Shown here one piece after another: positions 10,323 through 20,962 of a stretch of 64,000 bases of DNA. The DNA lies in the NCBI GenBank assembly GCA_003008705.1, contig PDUO01000005.1, positions 933,997 to 997,996 on the forward strand, read 5' to 3'. Position 1 is the stretch's first letter, and every line of letters begins with the position of its first letter. The stretch comes from Pezicula radicicola. Its lineage: Eukaryota; Ascomycota; Leotiomycetes; Helotiales; Dermateaceae. A program made the translations under genes and the position numbers. The notes below the pieces were generated by a model. It made no database searches, was not told the origin of the DNA, and saw only the letters and a program-made list of their open reading frames with translations.

Positions 10323-12378
10323 TCAGAAGTGTTCGACATGGACTGTTTCCGCCCGATCCACAACTATAACCATAGCCTTGCTATCGCGTTCCTCCTTTCC
10401 AGCAACGTTTGCAGCATCTCCGTCGAAAAGCCGTGCGATCTCCTCCAGTGTTGGCCCCTTTGTTTCTACAAATAAGAACCAGATGCAAAGACATTCAATC
10501 ACCAGAATTGCAATGTAAACGAAATAAAACTTCCAAGCAAGATGCTCAAGACCGATTGGATTGACTATGGCATTGGTGTCAGCAGGTTTTGTTTTTAAAC
10601 TTTTTGGGGAATATTTGCTACCGTATTGGTTAAAGACCGATGCCGAAGCAGTCAGTGCGAAGTTGATCGCAAGGCCCTTAGCTCTGATGTTATAAGGAAG
10701 AATCTCAGCACAATAAGCCACTGTCAATCCAGGCCAAGCAAAGCCAGCAACGCCATAGAAGACAAATATCATGGCGATGACTGCACTGCCAGCGCCGGTA
10801 TTACCAGTTTGTGCATAGACAGCCGAGCACGCAGTCCAGATAGTGAAGGAAATTAGCATGCCCACAGCTGCTATCATGAATAGCATCCGCCGCCCTATCT
10901 TATCTACAAAGAGCGAAAAGAATATCGCCACTAGGAATGACCATATCTGAAGGCCTCCATTGATGAGGCTCTGGTTGTACGAGCTAGTGATGCCCACTGA
11001 TTCCAGAATACTATGCAAGTAATACGAAACAAGGCCGTTCGTTACCAGAGCATTGCGAGAAAAATGAAGTTAATGCAATGAGAAGCAAACGCTTTCGATT
11101 TCCAGGGGTCCTGAGAAACACAGTCCATCCATGTTTTGAGTTGAGCTTCTCCAGACGGATTGTCTCTTGGATCTCGTTGAATTCGGTTTGGACGAAGTAA
11201 TCATTTTGGTCGCCCGATGCGTGGTACTATACAATATTAACTATCTTTCTCTACCTTGCGAATTGGTTTATAGGAGATCATTTTCATTGCGGCATCTAAG
11301 TTACCCAGATCAAGTGAGTTACCTAAATCATCTGAATAGGCATCCATTCAAAATGGTGTCTTATAAACCAATCCGTACGGTATATGAGTTCTTATTAAGA
11401 TTCTCCTTACCTTGATTAGGACTGCTAGGGCTTCATCAGGACGATCTTTGGAGCAAAGCCACCTTGGGCTCTCCGGGAGACAGAAGATCAATGCGAACTG
11501 TATGACTGGCATTGCCGCTTGCAGGCCTACCGGGATACGCCATGCTGCATCTGTGGTATACTTTACGGTTCCGAAAACAGTCCACGCTGCAATTATCGAT
11601 CCGACGTACCACAAGGTGTTATACCTTTTTAAAGTTAGCAATCATAGCCATGAGAGTTGTGGATTTCATACATGGTAGTAAGTTTTCCTCGGTGTTGTGG
11701 ATGTGCAAGCTCCATAATGAGCAGAGGAGCAGAGCCCTGAGCTAAATTGGACCTGTTTTCCTTAGCAGCCACGTCCTTTCGAGCTTTGCCTCTATTAGAC
11801 TCACCCTAGACCGACCAGGAATCTACCTCCTATGAACATACCTTCGTGGTGACTAGTAGGTACCACTTCCATCACCTGTAAGCTTCATTCCACAATTGGA
11901 ACTTCTCTTGCATAGTACTAACCCTGGAGTATAGTTCCAACGAAAACAATGAGGAGGCCAATGCAAACGCCAAGTCTTCTGCCAAAGATGTCGGCTGCGT
12001 AGCTACTGAACAGTAGAGCACATACTCCGCCGATGTTTTGAATTGCAGTGTAAAGACCTAGCGTCGAGCCGCTAGGATGACTAAAATCTATTGTTCTACA
12101 ATTAGTAGGAATTGAGTTGTAAGAGGAGGACATAACTTGCAGTCTTGCCATGGTGCCATTGTTTGAAGTCCATTCAACAAACTCCCGTCATACCCATTAA
12201 TAGTCGATCCAAGAAAGAGCACCGGCATCATGATGTATAATTTCCGTAGTCCTGAATCTTTCCACCAGGTAACTTCAGGCACATTGAGACCGCTAAATGG
12301 CTCATATGTATAAGGCACTCCCTCGGCGTCAACTCGCTTGGATTGTTCCACGGTATGGGCATCTGAAATTTTCTCCAT
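10323..12378 (-). pseudogene. MFS sugar permease (lactose permease type), frame-broken
   Basis: Exons: 12378-12141, 12087-~11934, 11875-11805, 11752-11672, 11624-11411, 11226-10622, 10564-10323. They encode a 12-TM sugar transporter with hallmarks NGYDGSLLNGLQ, DIFGRRLG, LPESPRWL, DKIGRRMLF and the terminal VETKGPTLEEIARLFDG, the pattern of fungal lactose/galactoside permeases. Two lesions break it. At the exon-2 donor an extra G (CTCCAGGGTTAGT) puts the frame out by one. In exon 6 a 4-bp tandem duplication (AACG-AACG near 11036-11043) shifts the frame between SQCSGN and GLVSYYL. Intron 1 starts GC instead of GT, which alone is tolerated. Intron 5 holds a MITE. It lies next to two regulators and divergent from a beta-galactosidase. 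Alternatives are assembly indels or an unusual splice form. Confidence 0.75.
11259..11375. mobile_element. MITE-like element inside an intron, family F3 copy 1
   Basis: A ~117-bp segment in intron 5 of the broken permease has terminal inverted repeats: left CGAATTGGTTTATAGGAGATC (from 11259), right arm 11350-11375, matching at about 20 of 25 positions. The left arm and inner sequence recur at 42041-42097. It enlarges the intron to ~184 nt against 50-60 nt for the other introns in this gene. Confidence 0.7.
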
Positions 12379-13092
12379 GGTAGAATTATGAAAAATTAGT
12401 GGGTGAAAAGTATGGTACTACTGATTCCTGCCTCTCATATCTTCTAGACGAAGGAATTAATGAGGCTTATATATGATAGATACATCCAGTCTATTTTCCC
12501 ATCATACCCCAGACTTTTCATGCACTTCCCCAACCTTCTGATTTCTGGAGTGGCTTGTATCCCCATGTTTCCCCAGATTCCGAGGTTTAAGCCATGGACA
12601 CCGGCTTCTACTCCAATGAAAAGATTCCATACCCGGGCATAAATCGCAGGTCTACAAGAGAGTCTAGAGACTTACAAGACTACTCAGGCTTCTAAAACAA
12701 GGGGGATTTTCCGACCAGTAGCATAGAAGTGTTGCTTTCATGCTGAGGGGAAGTCGTGTGCTAGTTGACTGGTGTTCGGATAGAATTCGGATACCAATTA
12801 TCAGGACTCTCGTGAGGGGAACCATCACCTTCTCGAGTATTTTGTGGCCCCGGGTTTTGACCCAATCACGACTGGGTATTCCCGGCCCTCAGTCCATTTT
12901 CATGCTGGTCATCATCCACTTACTCGCAGATCGTTGAGACCTGCGGATACTCTGCAGAAGACTTACGATCCGGAGTTAGTCTTTCCCTTTATATAAGTTG
13001 AGTATATACTACTGCAAGAAGAATGGCTTCCCAAGTCCCCTCATTCTTTGACCATTTCCAGATAATTATCACTTATCAGGCAAAAGTATCAA
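12379..13092. promoter_or_regulatory. Divergent promoter, permease and beta-galactosidase, with CGGATA repeats
   Basis: A 714-bp shared upstream region. The hexamer CGGATA occurs at 12777-12782, 12788-12793 (an 11-bp direct repeat, about one helical turn) and 12944-12949. CGG triplets are the usual half-sites of Zn2Cys6 proteins, and two such proteins are encoded next door. A TATATAAG box lies near 12993, about 100 bp before the beta-galactosidase ATG. Confidence 0.4.
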
Positions 13093-14924
13093 ATGGGTGA
13101 GGCAACCTCAACAACAACATACACTATGACGAGCCATTCTAGTATCCCACATCTTGAGAAGACAGCAAATTCTCAGCAGTTGATTGTCAATGGCAAGCCA
13201 TTTCTCATGCTTGGCGCTGAACTTCAGAACTCTTCGATGACTTCTGCTGAATACATGAAGACGGCATGGCAGAAACTTGTTGATACCAATATCAATACTG
13301 TGCTTGGCTGTGTTACATGGGAGGACATTGAACCAACAGAAGGAAACTTCGACTTCACCGAGTTTGATCAGATCGTTGTAGATGCAAGAGCTCATGGGCT
13401 ACATCTTGTGCTTTTGTGGTTTGGATCTTTCAAAAATGGTAGTGAACTCCCGCTGTGCTTAGATATGAAAATAACTACGGCCTTTATACATTACATACTC
13501 AGATCATATGCATGAGAATTATCTGACACAATCCAGGAATCTCAACTTATACTCCAGCGTGGGTCAAAAAGGATCACAAGCGATTCCCTCGTGCCCATCT
13601 CCGGAAAGCTGGTGGTATACTCGAGACTGCCGACGTTGTCTCTATATTCCACACTGAAATACTAGAAGCCGACAAAAAGGCCTTTTCAGCACTCATGCGT
13701 CACGTAAAAGAGATCGATGAAAAGCACAGCACTGTCATTATGGTGCAGGTGGAGAATGAGACTGGTCTACTCGGAGATTCAAGAGACGGTAGTTCAACTG
13801 CTACCCAGCACTTTGAAGAGCCAGTTCCCACAGAACTAATTAAGTATCTATCGACAAAGTGGGACACATTGCATCCGGATTTGAAAGTGAACTTGCGAGA
13901 ATTCAAGTCTCTCGGAAAGAATTCAGGATCCTGGGAGACAGTGTTTGGGAAGAGTAAGCAAACAGACGAACTATTTATGGCTTACCACTACGCACTCTAC
14001 CTCAATCAAGTCGCCGAAGAAGGAAAGAAAGAATTTCCTCTGCCATTGTACACAAATGTATGGCAAAACTACGTCGGAGACGACACAGACAATGCTTTCC
14101 CAATCGTAGCTGGTGGTGGTGGAGAACCAGGAGATTATCCCTCCGGAGGAGCAGTCAGCAACGTAATAGACATCTGGAAAACCTTTGCACCAAACCTCGA
14201 CTTCATAGCGCCAGATATCTACCTAAACGACTACAATTCCTCCTGCGCAAAATACAGACATGTAGATCAACCACTATTCATCCCCGAACAACGCCGTGAC
14301 GAATATGGAGCACGAAGAATCTGGTCGGCTTTCGGAACATATCAAGCAATTGGAACCTCTCCATTCGGTATCGATACCCTAGAACCAGAGACAAACCCCT
14401 TTACAAAACATTATGGTTTATTAGAACAAGTCAAAGAAATTGTGTTGGATGCGCAACGTAGACCAGGGTCATCAAAAGGTTTCTTCTTCGATGAACTTCT
14501 TCCCGATGGAAAAGATCCCTCTCCAGCACCTACCTTCACATTCGGCGACTACAAAGTAACAATAAACCGATCCTTCGTATTTGGAAAATCAGGACCAGGA
14601 GCCGGTCTGATAATTCATCAGGGAGGTGCCAAATTCCTCCTCATAGGCTGGGGATTCCAAGCCACTTTCAAAAGTACATCTCCAAAATCTACATTTACTG
14701 GTATCTTGAGATTTGTGGAGAAGAGTATTGTTGATAAGGAAACTGGTGAGTTGAAGACTGGGAGGAAATTAAATGGTGATGAGACTCGTAGTGGCAAGTT
14801 TTGTGTCATGCCGAATGAGGATCCGGATTATGGTGGTTTTCCTATTTGTGTTACTATTCCTGCTAGGACTATGATTGCTGAGGTTGAGGTTTATTCGTTG
14901 GAGGAGGGGAAGGGTGAGTTTTGA
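13093..14924 (+). CDS. Intracellular beta-galactosidase-like glycosidase (GH35-type with DUF5597)
   Basis: Two exons (13093-13438, 13537-14924) give 577 residues. The N-terminal half follows the (beta/alpha)8 layout of GH35/GH42 enzymes: LIVNGKPFLMLGAELQNSS, NTVLGCVTWEDIEPTEG (substrate-strand motif), and the acid/base motif VQVENETGLLG with Glu190. The C-terminal half (FAPNLDFIAPDIY..., later FTFGDYKVTINRSFVFG) matches the DUF5597 extension common in this subfamily. No signal peptide is present, so the enzyme should act in the cytosol on a sugar that has been imported. That fits the adjacent divergent permease. The real substrate could be a galactoside or galacturonoside oligomer; family members are not all lactases. 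The frame is intact. Confidence 0.85.
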
Positions 14925-15741
14925 GGGAGGGTTGTGGGGAGCGGGTTGTTGCTGTTGGTAGGTTAGGAATAGATTCAGTTTGAAAATGGCCTGTTAGGTT
15001 TATAGAAATTGGGTGAATTCTGTTGCATCAACCAATTTTACTTGGGCAAGTCGTGAAAAGTGATACCTCTCATCACTCTAGATAACTAACAATTTACCAC
15101 CAAGCCCACCTGTGTGGTCTTTTAAAGAGTGAGGTCAGATTTAAGAGAAGAGTAGATTTCCACACCGCGCCTACCGTATTTACAAAATGCTATATATAAC
15201 CACAGCAAACCTTCTTTTCAACAAAAATTCACTCGGAGAAAACGTTTCTATTATTCAAGAGCTTGCTTAATTAATTTGCCTATTATATTTAGCAATTAAG
15301 CAGAAGTAATCGGTTACTTGGCCATGGAAGCCATATGAAATACCCGGAGGTAATGTAACATAGCCGTTATACCCGGTTATGGACGGATATTGAGGATGGT
15401 TTGCAATGAGAGAGTGGGTGCTGGGTCGGGTATAGATAGGTTGCTTCATCGAAGTTCTGTGGTAGGTTTACTTTATGTGTTTAGCTTTGAGATATCTCGT
15501 GACGGTATGAGATGACTGGTGGTAAGGGGGCGGAAGAAAGTGAAAGATTAAATTAAGGTCTTTGATCAGTGTGTTAATTTAATCTTTGGTTGTAAAGTGA
15601 AATCAAACATAGAGAGAGAGAGTAGGCATTAACATTTAGGGTATATTAAAGCTCAACAAGCTATAAAACCTTTGCAAGGAACTGTTTTTTTCTGCCTTGA
15701 AGCTGAGAACAAGTAAAATGTATCTCCCAATTCCTCAAGAT
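14925..15741. other. Intergenic region (convergent 3' ends)
   Basis: The 3' flanks of the beta-galactosidase and FPP synthase genes. It includes a short GA-repeat near 15611. No gene seen. Confidence 0.5.
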
Positions 15742-16839
15742 CTACTTGCTTCGCTTGTAGATCTTGCCCAAGAAACTATCAAAGACAGACTTCTTCAGAC
15801 CCTCAGACTCATCAATCTCGGCAATCATCTTTCTGATCTCACCAACTCTCTTCTCCTCGTAGTCCTTGTACAATTGCTCTAACTTAAGCTCATCGTACAG
15901 CTTCTTTACTGCTGCTTCCTTGGCATCGTCTTTGCGGCCGTAGTTCTCCTCGAGCACCTTTCTCTGCTCTGGAGTTACGATCTGCAGAGCTTTGTTGACG
16001 AGCCAAGAGCACTTGTTGTCCTTGATATCCGTTCCAATCTTGCCAATGTGCTCTGGGAGACCGAAGTTGTCTAGGTAGTCATCTTGAATCTGGAAGTACT
16101 CGCCGAGAGGGATCAGAATGTCTTCTGCCTGCTTGAGGTTCTTAGGTGTGGCCAGGTTTTGCTGGTGAAGAGCGAGGGCAACTGGCAGATAGAAAGAGTA
16201 ATATGCGGTCTTGTAAATGACAATGAATTGGTACTTTTCCAGAGAGAAGTTGTCCAAATCGATCTTGTCCTCAGGAGCCGTGAGTAAGTCGCACAATTGA
16301 CCGAGCTCAGTCTGGAGGGTAACTTCGTGGAACAACTCAAGGAGGTCCACGTATGCCGGGTGCGACTTGAAGTACTTCTTGAGGAGGGTGTAGATGGCGG
16401 ACTCGAGCATGAAGGCATCATTAATAGCAACCATGCCAACCTTTGGTTGACGATACCAACATGGTGCACCACGACGAGTGATGCTGCTGTCCATAATATC
16501 ATCGGAGACGAGGAAAAAGGCCTGTAGGAGCTCGGTCATCCACCCCAAGGTCGCAGCTTGGAAGTATTGCTCTTCGGAGAGCGGGGCTTCGAGGAGGAGG
16601 GAGACTGAGTCTGGAACTGACATGCCGCGATTGCATTTTCCGCCGATTGTGTTGGCATTGAGGGACTGTAGGGTTCCTGTTAGCTGTAGAATTACAACAT
16701 GAATTAGGTAGCTGCTCACAGCCTTGTACCACTCTACAAACTCCTGGGGGAGGTTGTACTTCTTAGCATGGTCGAGGAGATCCTCAACTAGCTTTGGGAA
16801 TACGGACTCGAACTCTTTGAGGGTGGTAGTTTTGGCCAT
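15742..16839 (-). CDS. ERG20: Farnesyl diphosphate synthase
   Basis: Condenses IPP with DMAPP and then GPP to make farnesyl diphosphate for sterols, dolichol, ubiquinone and prenylation. Two exons, 16839-16720 and 16665-15742, give 347 residues, the usual family length. The 54-nt intron (16719-16666) has no stop and is divisible by three, so a naive reading gives 365 residues with an 18-residue insert between WYKA and [10 protein letters not shown]. Removing it restores the family's basic N-terminal substrate motif. The first Asp-rich motif is DDIMD (residues 95-99) and the second DDYLD (235-239). The C terminus IYKRSK is typical. It lies head-to-head with CDC23. All catalytic features are intact, so this is a reliable housekeeping marker. 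Confidence 0.97.
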   Translation of the reverse strand: MAKTTTLKEFESVFPKLVEDLLDHAKKYNLPQEFVEWYKAVSSYLIHVVILQLTGTLQSLNANTIGGKCNRGMSVPDSVSLLLEAPLSEEQYFQAATLGWMTELLQAFFLVSDDIMDSSITRRGAPCWYRQPKVGMVAINDAFMLESAIYTLLKKYFKSHPAYVDLLELFHEVTLQTELGQLCDLLTAPEDKIDLDNFSLEKYQFIVIYKTAYYSFYLPVALALHQQNLATPKNLKQAEDILIPLGEYFQIQDDYLDNFGLPEHIGKIGTDIKDNKCSWLVNKALQIVTPEQRKVLEENYGRKDDAKEAAVKKLYDELKLEQLYKDYEEKRVGEIRKMIAEIDESEGLKKSVFDSFLGKIYKRSK

Positions 16840-17422
16840 TTTGTCTTGTCGACGTGGGATAGAGAGGGGGTCAAGATATCGGAAGAGTGGGAGGGAGTTG
16901 GGAACTTGGGAGCTCTTATAGAGAGTCTTACAGATGGGACGAAAATAAAATGGAATTTCCTCTTTTGGAAGTAGAGTTCGCCTGAAGAGGGTTCTCCCGA
17001 AGGTAAAGTTGGCTAAGGTTTTGGTGCTCCTTCACCTCCTTCCCCCCTGGAAGCAAGAAATTTAGGGATACCCCTCGTTTCACCGCCTTTCGCTGCCATA
17101 CCTAGCTCTTCTTCCTGCCGATTCGCGTGTCGCGTCATCCGGACCGTTGCAACTTTATTTATGTTTTGCTGATTGTGTCTATGCTTCAACAGATCAACAA
17201 GTCACCAAGTCACCAACAGTCCATATTCAATTCCGACAGATTACGCACACAACAAAGACAATGCAAACGATTGTGACAGCTAGCATATTCTAGGCTGTTG
17301 ATCCGTACCTGAGGACCGGCCCGCAGTGTCACGCAGCCTCGCATCGCATTGCGCAACGAGCAATTCCGTAGTGCAGCTATACGAAAACCTTGAGTTGCTT
17401 CGCGACGTAAGAAGAGTCTCTA
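16840..17422. promoter_or_regulatory. Divergent promoter of FPP synthase and CDC23
   Basis: A 583-bp shared upstream region between two essential genes, with no open frame of note. A C-rich stretch near 17040 and GC-rich blocks near 17130 and 17310 contrast with the AT-rich intergenic DNA elsewhere. Confidence 0.5.
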
Positions 17423-19596
17423 ATGGCGCTCAATGAGAGGGAGACCCAGCTACTCCGGGAGGCTCTACAAGAAGCTGTGGCGAAGTGCTCGGAAAGATGT
17501 CTATACCAGTCTGCGAAGTGGTATGCCTGTTTGCGCCAGCCCGACATATCACTGTGCTGACCCTTTTTCCAGGGCTGCAGAGCTCCTGACATCGATTCCC
17601 ACTCGAGATGATTCCTCCGAACCAGAAGACTCCCAGATGACCGAGGTGCCCTCAGAGGGCATCCCTCCCATTGTGATTACTGGCAACCTCGATCCCGAAG
17701 AAGCGCAACTCGAGGCAAAGGAAGTAAATAGATATCTTTTGGCGAAATCATTCTTTGACTGCCGAGAATATGATCGGTGTGCTGCTGTATTTCTGCCGGA
17801 TACCGTACTGTCTGGATTCATGTCATCGACCTCTCCGGCCTCTTCTCAAAGTTCTTCGACGCCGAAAGGGAAGGGGAAAGGTAAAACGGGGACCACGAGC
17901 AGAGCGAGCACAACGACTCAATCAAATATACCACGAATCAGCCAAAAGAGCTTGTTTCTAGCCTTATACGCAAAATTAATATCTGGCGAAAAGAAAAAGG
18001 ACGAGGACTGTGAGATGGTTATGGGTCCACATGATCATGGAAATACCATCAACAAACAGCTCGTTACAATAAGCAGATTTCTTGAAAACTGGTTTCGAGA
18101 GAGGACTAATGACGCTGGGGAGGTTGTTGGAAGCCAGGGTTGGCTTGAATACCTGTGGGTTGGTTTGGACATTGTTTGGGGACGTGCTGACAGGTTACAG
18201 CTATGGTACCGTCCTAGCAAAGGACAAAAACGAAGAAGATGCTATGCGTTGGCTTATCCGGAGTGTACACCTTTATCCAATGAATTGGGGTTGTTGGCTA
18301 GAGATGACAGGCTTGATTACCCGTGTTGAAGATGTGAGTTTTGTTTCTCAAGCCTGCATGGCGCGACTAAATGGTCCTCAGCTCAATCGAATATCTCAAC
18401 ATCTTCCTCAAAACATTTTATCATTCATATTCCACCTCCACACATCACTGGAGCTCTACCAATCAACACCGACGCTCTCCAACTCTCTTAATCAGCTTCT
18501 CTCCATCTTTCCGACAAGTCCATTCCTTCTCACTTGTCTCGGCCTACTTGCTTATCACACGAAAGACTTCGTGTTGGCAGAATCACATTTTAGTCAGCTC
18601 CTAGCGACGCATCCTCATCGACTCGACTCGCTGGACCACTACTCGAATATCCTCTACGTTATGAACTTACGCCCAAAATTGTCTTTCCTCGCCCATCTTT
18701 GTTCATCGATTGACAAATTCCGACCCGAATCATGTGTGGTTATCGGGAATTATTATTCTTTGATTTCCGCACACGAAAAAGCCGTGCAATACTTTCGTCG
18801 CGCACTTACTCTTGATCGAACATGTCTAAGTGCGTGGACACTAATGGGCCATGAATACGTAGAATTGAAGAATACCCATGCGGCTATCGAATCTTATCGT
18901 CGAGCTGTTGATGTTAACAGAAGAGACTACAGAGCATGGTATGGACTAGGTCAGACTTATGAAATGCTAGAAATGCATGCATACGCTTTGTGGTACTACA
19001 AACGTGCTGCTGGGCTAAGACCGTGGGATGGGAAGATGTGGATGGCTGTAGGATCTTGTTTACAGAAAATGGGACGTGATCTTGAAGGCATCAAAGCTCT
19101 TAAAAGGGCGTTGCTCGCCGATAGCTATTATGATGCAGGTGTAGGGAGTTCCTTTGGAAGTGTAGGCAGGGAACGAGGTGGAACTATGGACCCTGAGATA
19201 TTGCTACAAATCGCCGGCATGTATGAAAGACTGGAGGATGAGGCAGAGGCGAGATCGTATATGGAAATGTGTGTGGCACAGGAGGAAGGTACATCAAAGG
19301 ACAATCTGGATTCATCAGTCATCAATATTCATGCAGATTCTCCCTCAGATGACGATGAGCCTCGGCGGGCAAGTGGAGGTTCCACTGGGGGTGGGGGAGG
19401 AGGATACCAGGGAACTGGAGTCACAGCTGCAACTTCAAAAGCAAGAATGTGGCTTGCGAAGTTTGCGATGAGAACAGGAGATTATGAGCGTGCAATGGAA
19501 TTAGCGACGGAGCTTTGTCAAGACGGCGTAGAAGTTGAGGAGGCAAAAGCGTTGGTACGGGAAGTCAGAGTTCGGCTGGAAAAGTCAAGTCCTTGA
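17423..19596 (+). CDS. CDC23: Anaphase-promoting complex subunit 8 (Cdc23)
   Basis: A TPR scaffold subunit of the APC/C ubiquitin ligase that drives anaphase and mitotic exit. Four exons (17423-17520, 17573-18154, 18201-18333, 18382-19596) give 675 residues. The N-terminal ANAPC8 region includes EVNRYLLAKSFFDCREYDRCA and SQKSLFLALYAKLISGEKKK. The TPR array then runs from about residue 260 to 520, with clear repeats such as YFRRALTLDRTCLSAWTLMG, YRRAVDVNRRDYRAWYGLG and YYKRAAGLRPWDGKMWMAVG. A Ser/Thr-rich insert around residues 135-155 and an acidic, Gly-rich insert (SDDDEPRRASGGSTGGGGGG) near 600 are lineage features. The first intron is inside a Trp codon, and the second is only 46 nt. The frame is intact. 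Confidence 0.95.
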
Positions 19597-19679
19597 TTTT
19601 GGAAGTTATGATATCCATGCATGTCTCAAATGAGTAATGGCATTGTAATCGATTCAGTTCGATGATGAAACTAAGTCCT

Positions 19680-20962
19680 TCACCCGACCATGCCTGCAAC
19701 TGGCTTCCTGTATTTCAGCAGTTCTGGATTACTGGCAGCAATACGATGTAGGGCTATCATAGTGTCCTTGTACATCTGCAAGCCCATCATCGTCAGCTAA
19801 AAGGACTATATTTGTCATTTCGGGAACGAACCTTTCCAGCAGGCAATGGAGAGTGCTTTGCAACATGCCCATCACGCATCAGTTCAGGAATAGGTTCAAT
19901 AACTGTTTCCCAATTTGCAGAAAAGAAGAACGGAATCGAATACCGTTCTTGACCCGAATAGTTCATGACTCGGTGTTTTGTTGACACGTACAAATCGTTG
20001 GTCATTGCCTGGAGTTGATCGCCCACGTTAACAATAAAGCAACCTGGTCTTGGAGGCGCACTGATCCATTGGCCTGCCCGATTAGCAACTTCAAGAGCGC
20101 GGACATCACCGGGGGCAAGAATGGTGAAGACTGGTGCCATCAGTACGAGTATCCAAGCCAAAAAGTCGTTAAAGGCTGCTTACATTCAGCATCGGTGTGA
20201 GCATCCAACCCTCGAGACTTGGCTCCAACTTCCTGTGGCGGATAGTGTGCTACCAGCATCGAGCATCCAGGGTGCGTGATATACTTTCCAAAGTAGTCTT
20301 CAGGGAGCCCCAAAGACAGAGCCATACAGCGAGCCATAACACGGCAGAAGTCTCTCATTACACAGTAGTATCTTGAGAGGTGTTCTTCAAACCCGGGCAT
20401 CGATCGTGGCCAAGGGTTATCGCCTTTCATGTAAGGGTCTTCACATTTATCATTAGGATCATCGTTAAGTTTTCTATCGTGTCCAAAGTCGAATGCTTCA
20501 TTCGCATCTTTGTCAAGCAGATCAAGTCAGCTTATCCATTATTTCAATCATAAGAAGGTAGAAATTGGGAACGAAACGAAAAAGAAAACAGAGCAACAAA
20601 CTTCCTTTCCCCTCAGCATTAGGTTTCCCACACCCATACAAAGGAGTAAATCCCCTATAGTTAGGCGAATTATCAATATAAACCTCCATCTTCTCCTCAA
20701 ACGGTAAATCAAAAAACCGTTTTGCCCATTCGAAAGCACCATCTACCAATTCATCTGGAATCCCGTGATTTTCAATGTAGAAAAATCCTACTCTTGTACA
20801 GGCATCTCGGATTAAGGAGGCGGTTTTTTGTCGTTCGGAGAGATGGGGACTATGGATTCCGGAGATGTCGAGAACTGGGATGGTGTCGAATGTACCGGTT
20901 AGAACTGAGGAGCGGTCTTCCGCTGTGATATCTTCTTCACCGTTCCAGTCTGAGTAGCCCAT
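19680..20962 (-). CDS. 2-oxoglutarate/Fe(II)-dependent oxygenase (isopenicillin N synthase-like fold)
   Basis: Four exons (20962-20602, 20507-20184, 20130-19832, 19775-19680) give 359 residues. The N-terminal DIOX_N part begins FDTIPVLDISGIHSP and includes RVGFFYIENHGIPDEL. The catalytic core has the iron ligands His-x-Asp in GLDAHTD and a distal His in STKHRVMN, followed by the 2-oxoglutarate-binding Arg-x-Ser (ERYSIPFFF). These are the residues expected for an active enzyme. The last exon, only 32 codons, ends KYRKPVAGMVG. Members of this superfamily hydroxylate or desaturate many small molecules, so the substrate cannot be named. The surrounding genes are housekeeping and show no biosynthetic cluster. 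Confidence 0.9.

Noticed and set aside
16666..16719. FPP synthase as a 365-residue protein without introns
   Set aside because: The extra 18 residues interrupt the conserved WYKA-SLN...GGK region and are bounded by GTGAGC and CTACAG; spliced length 347 matches the family.
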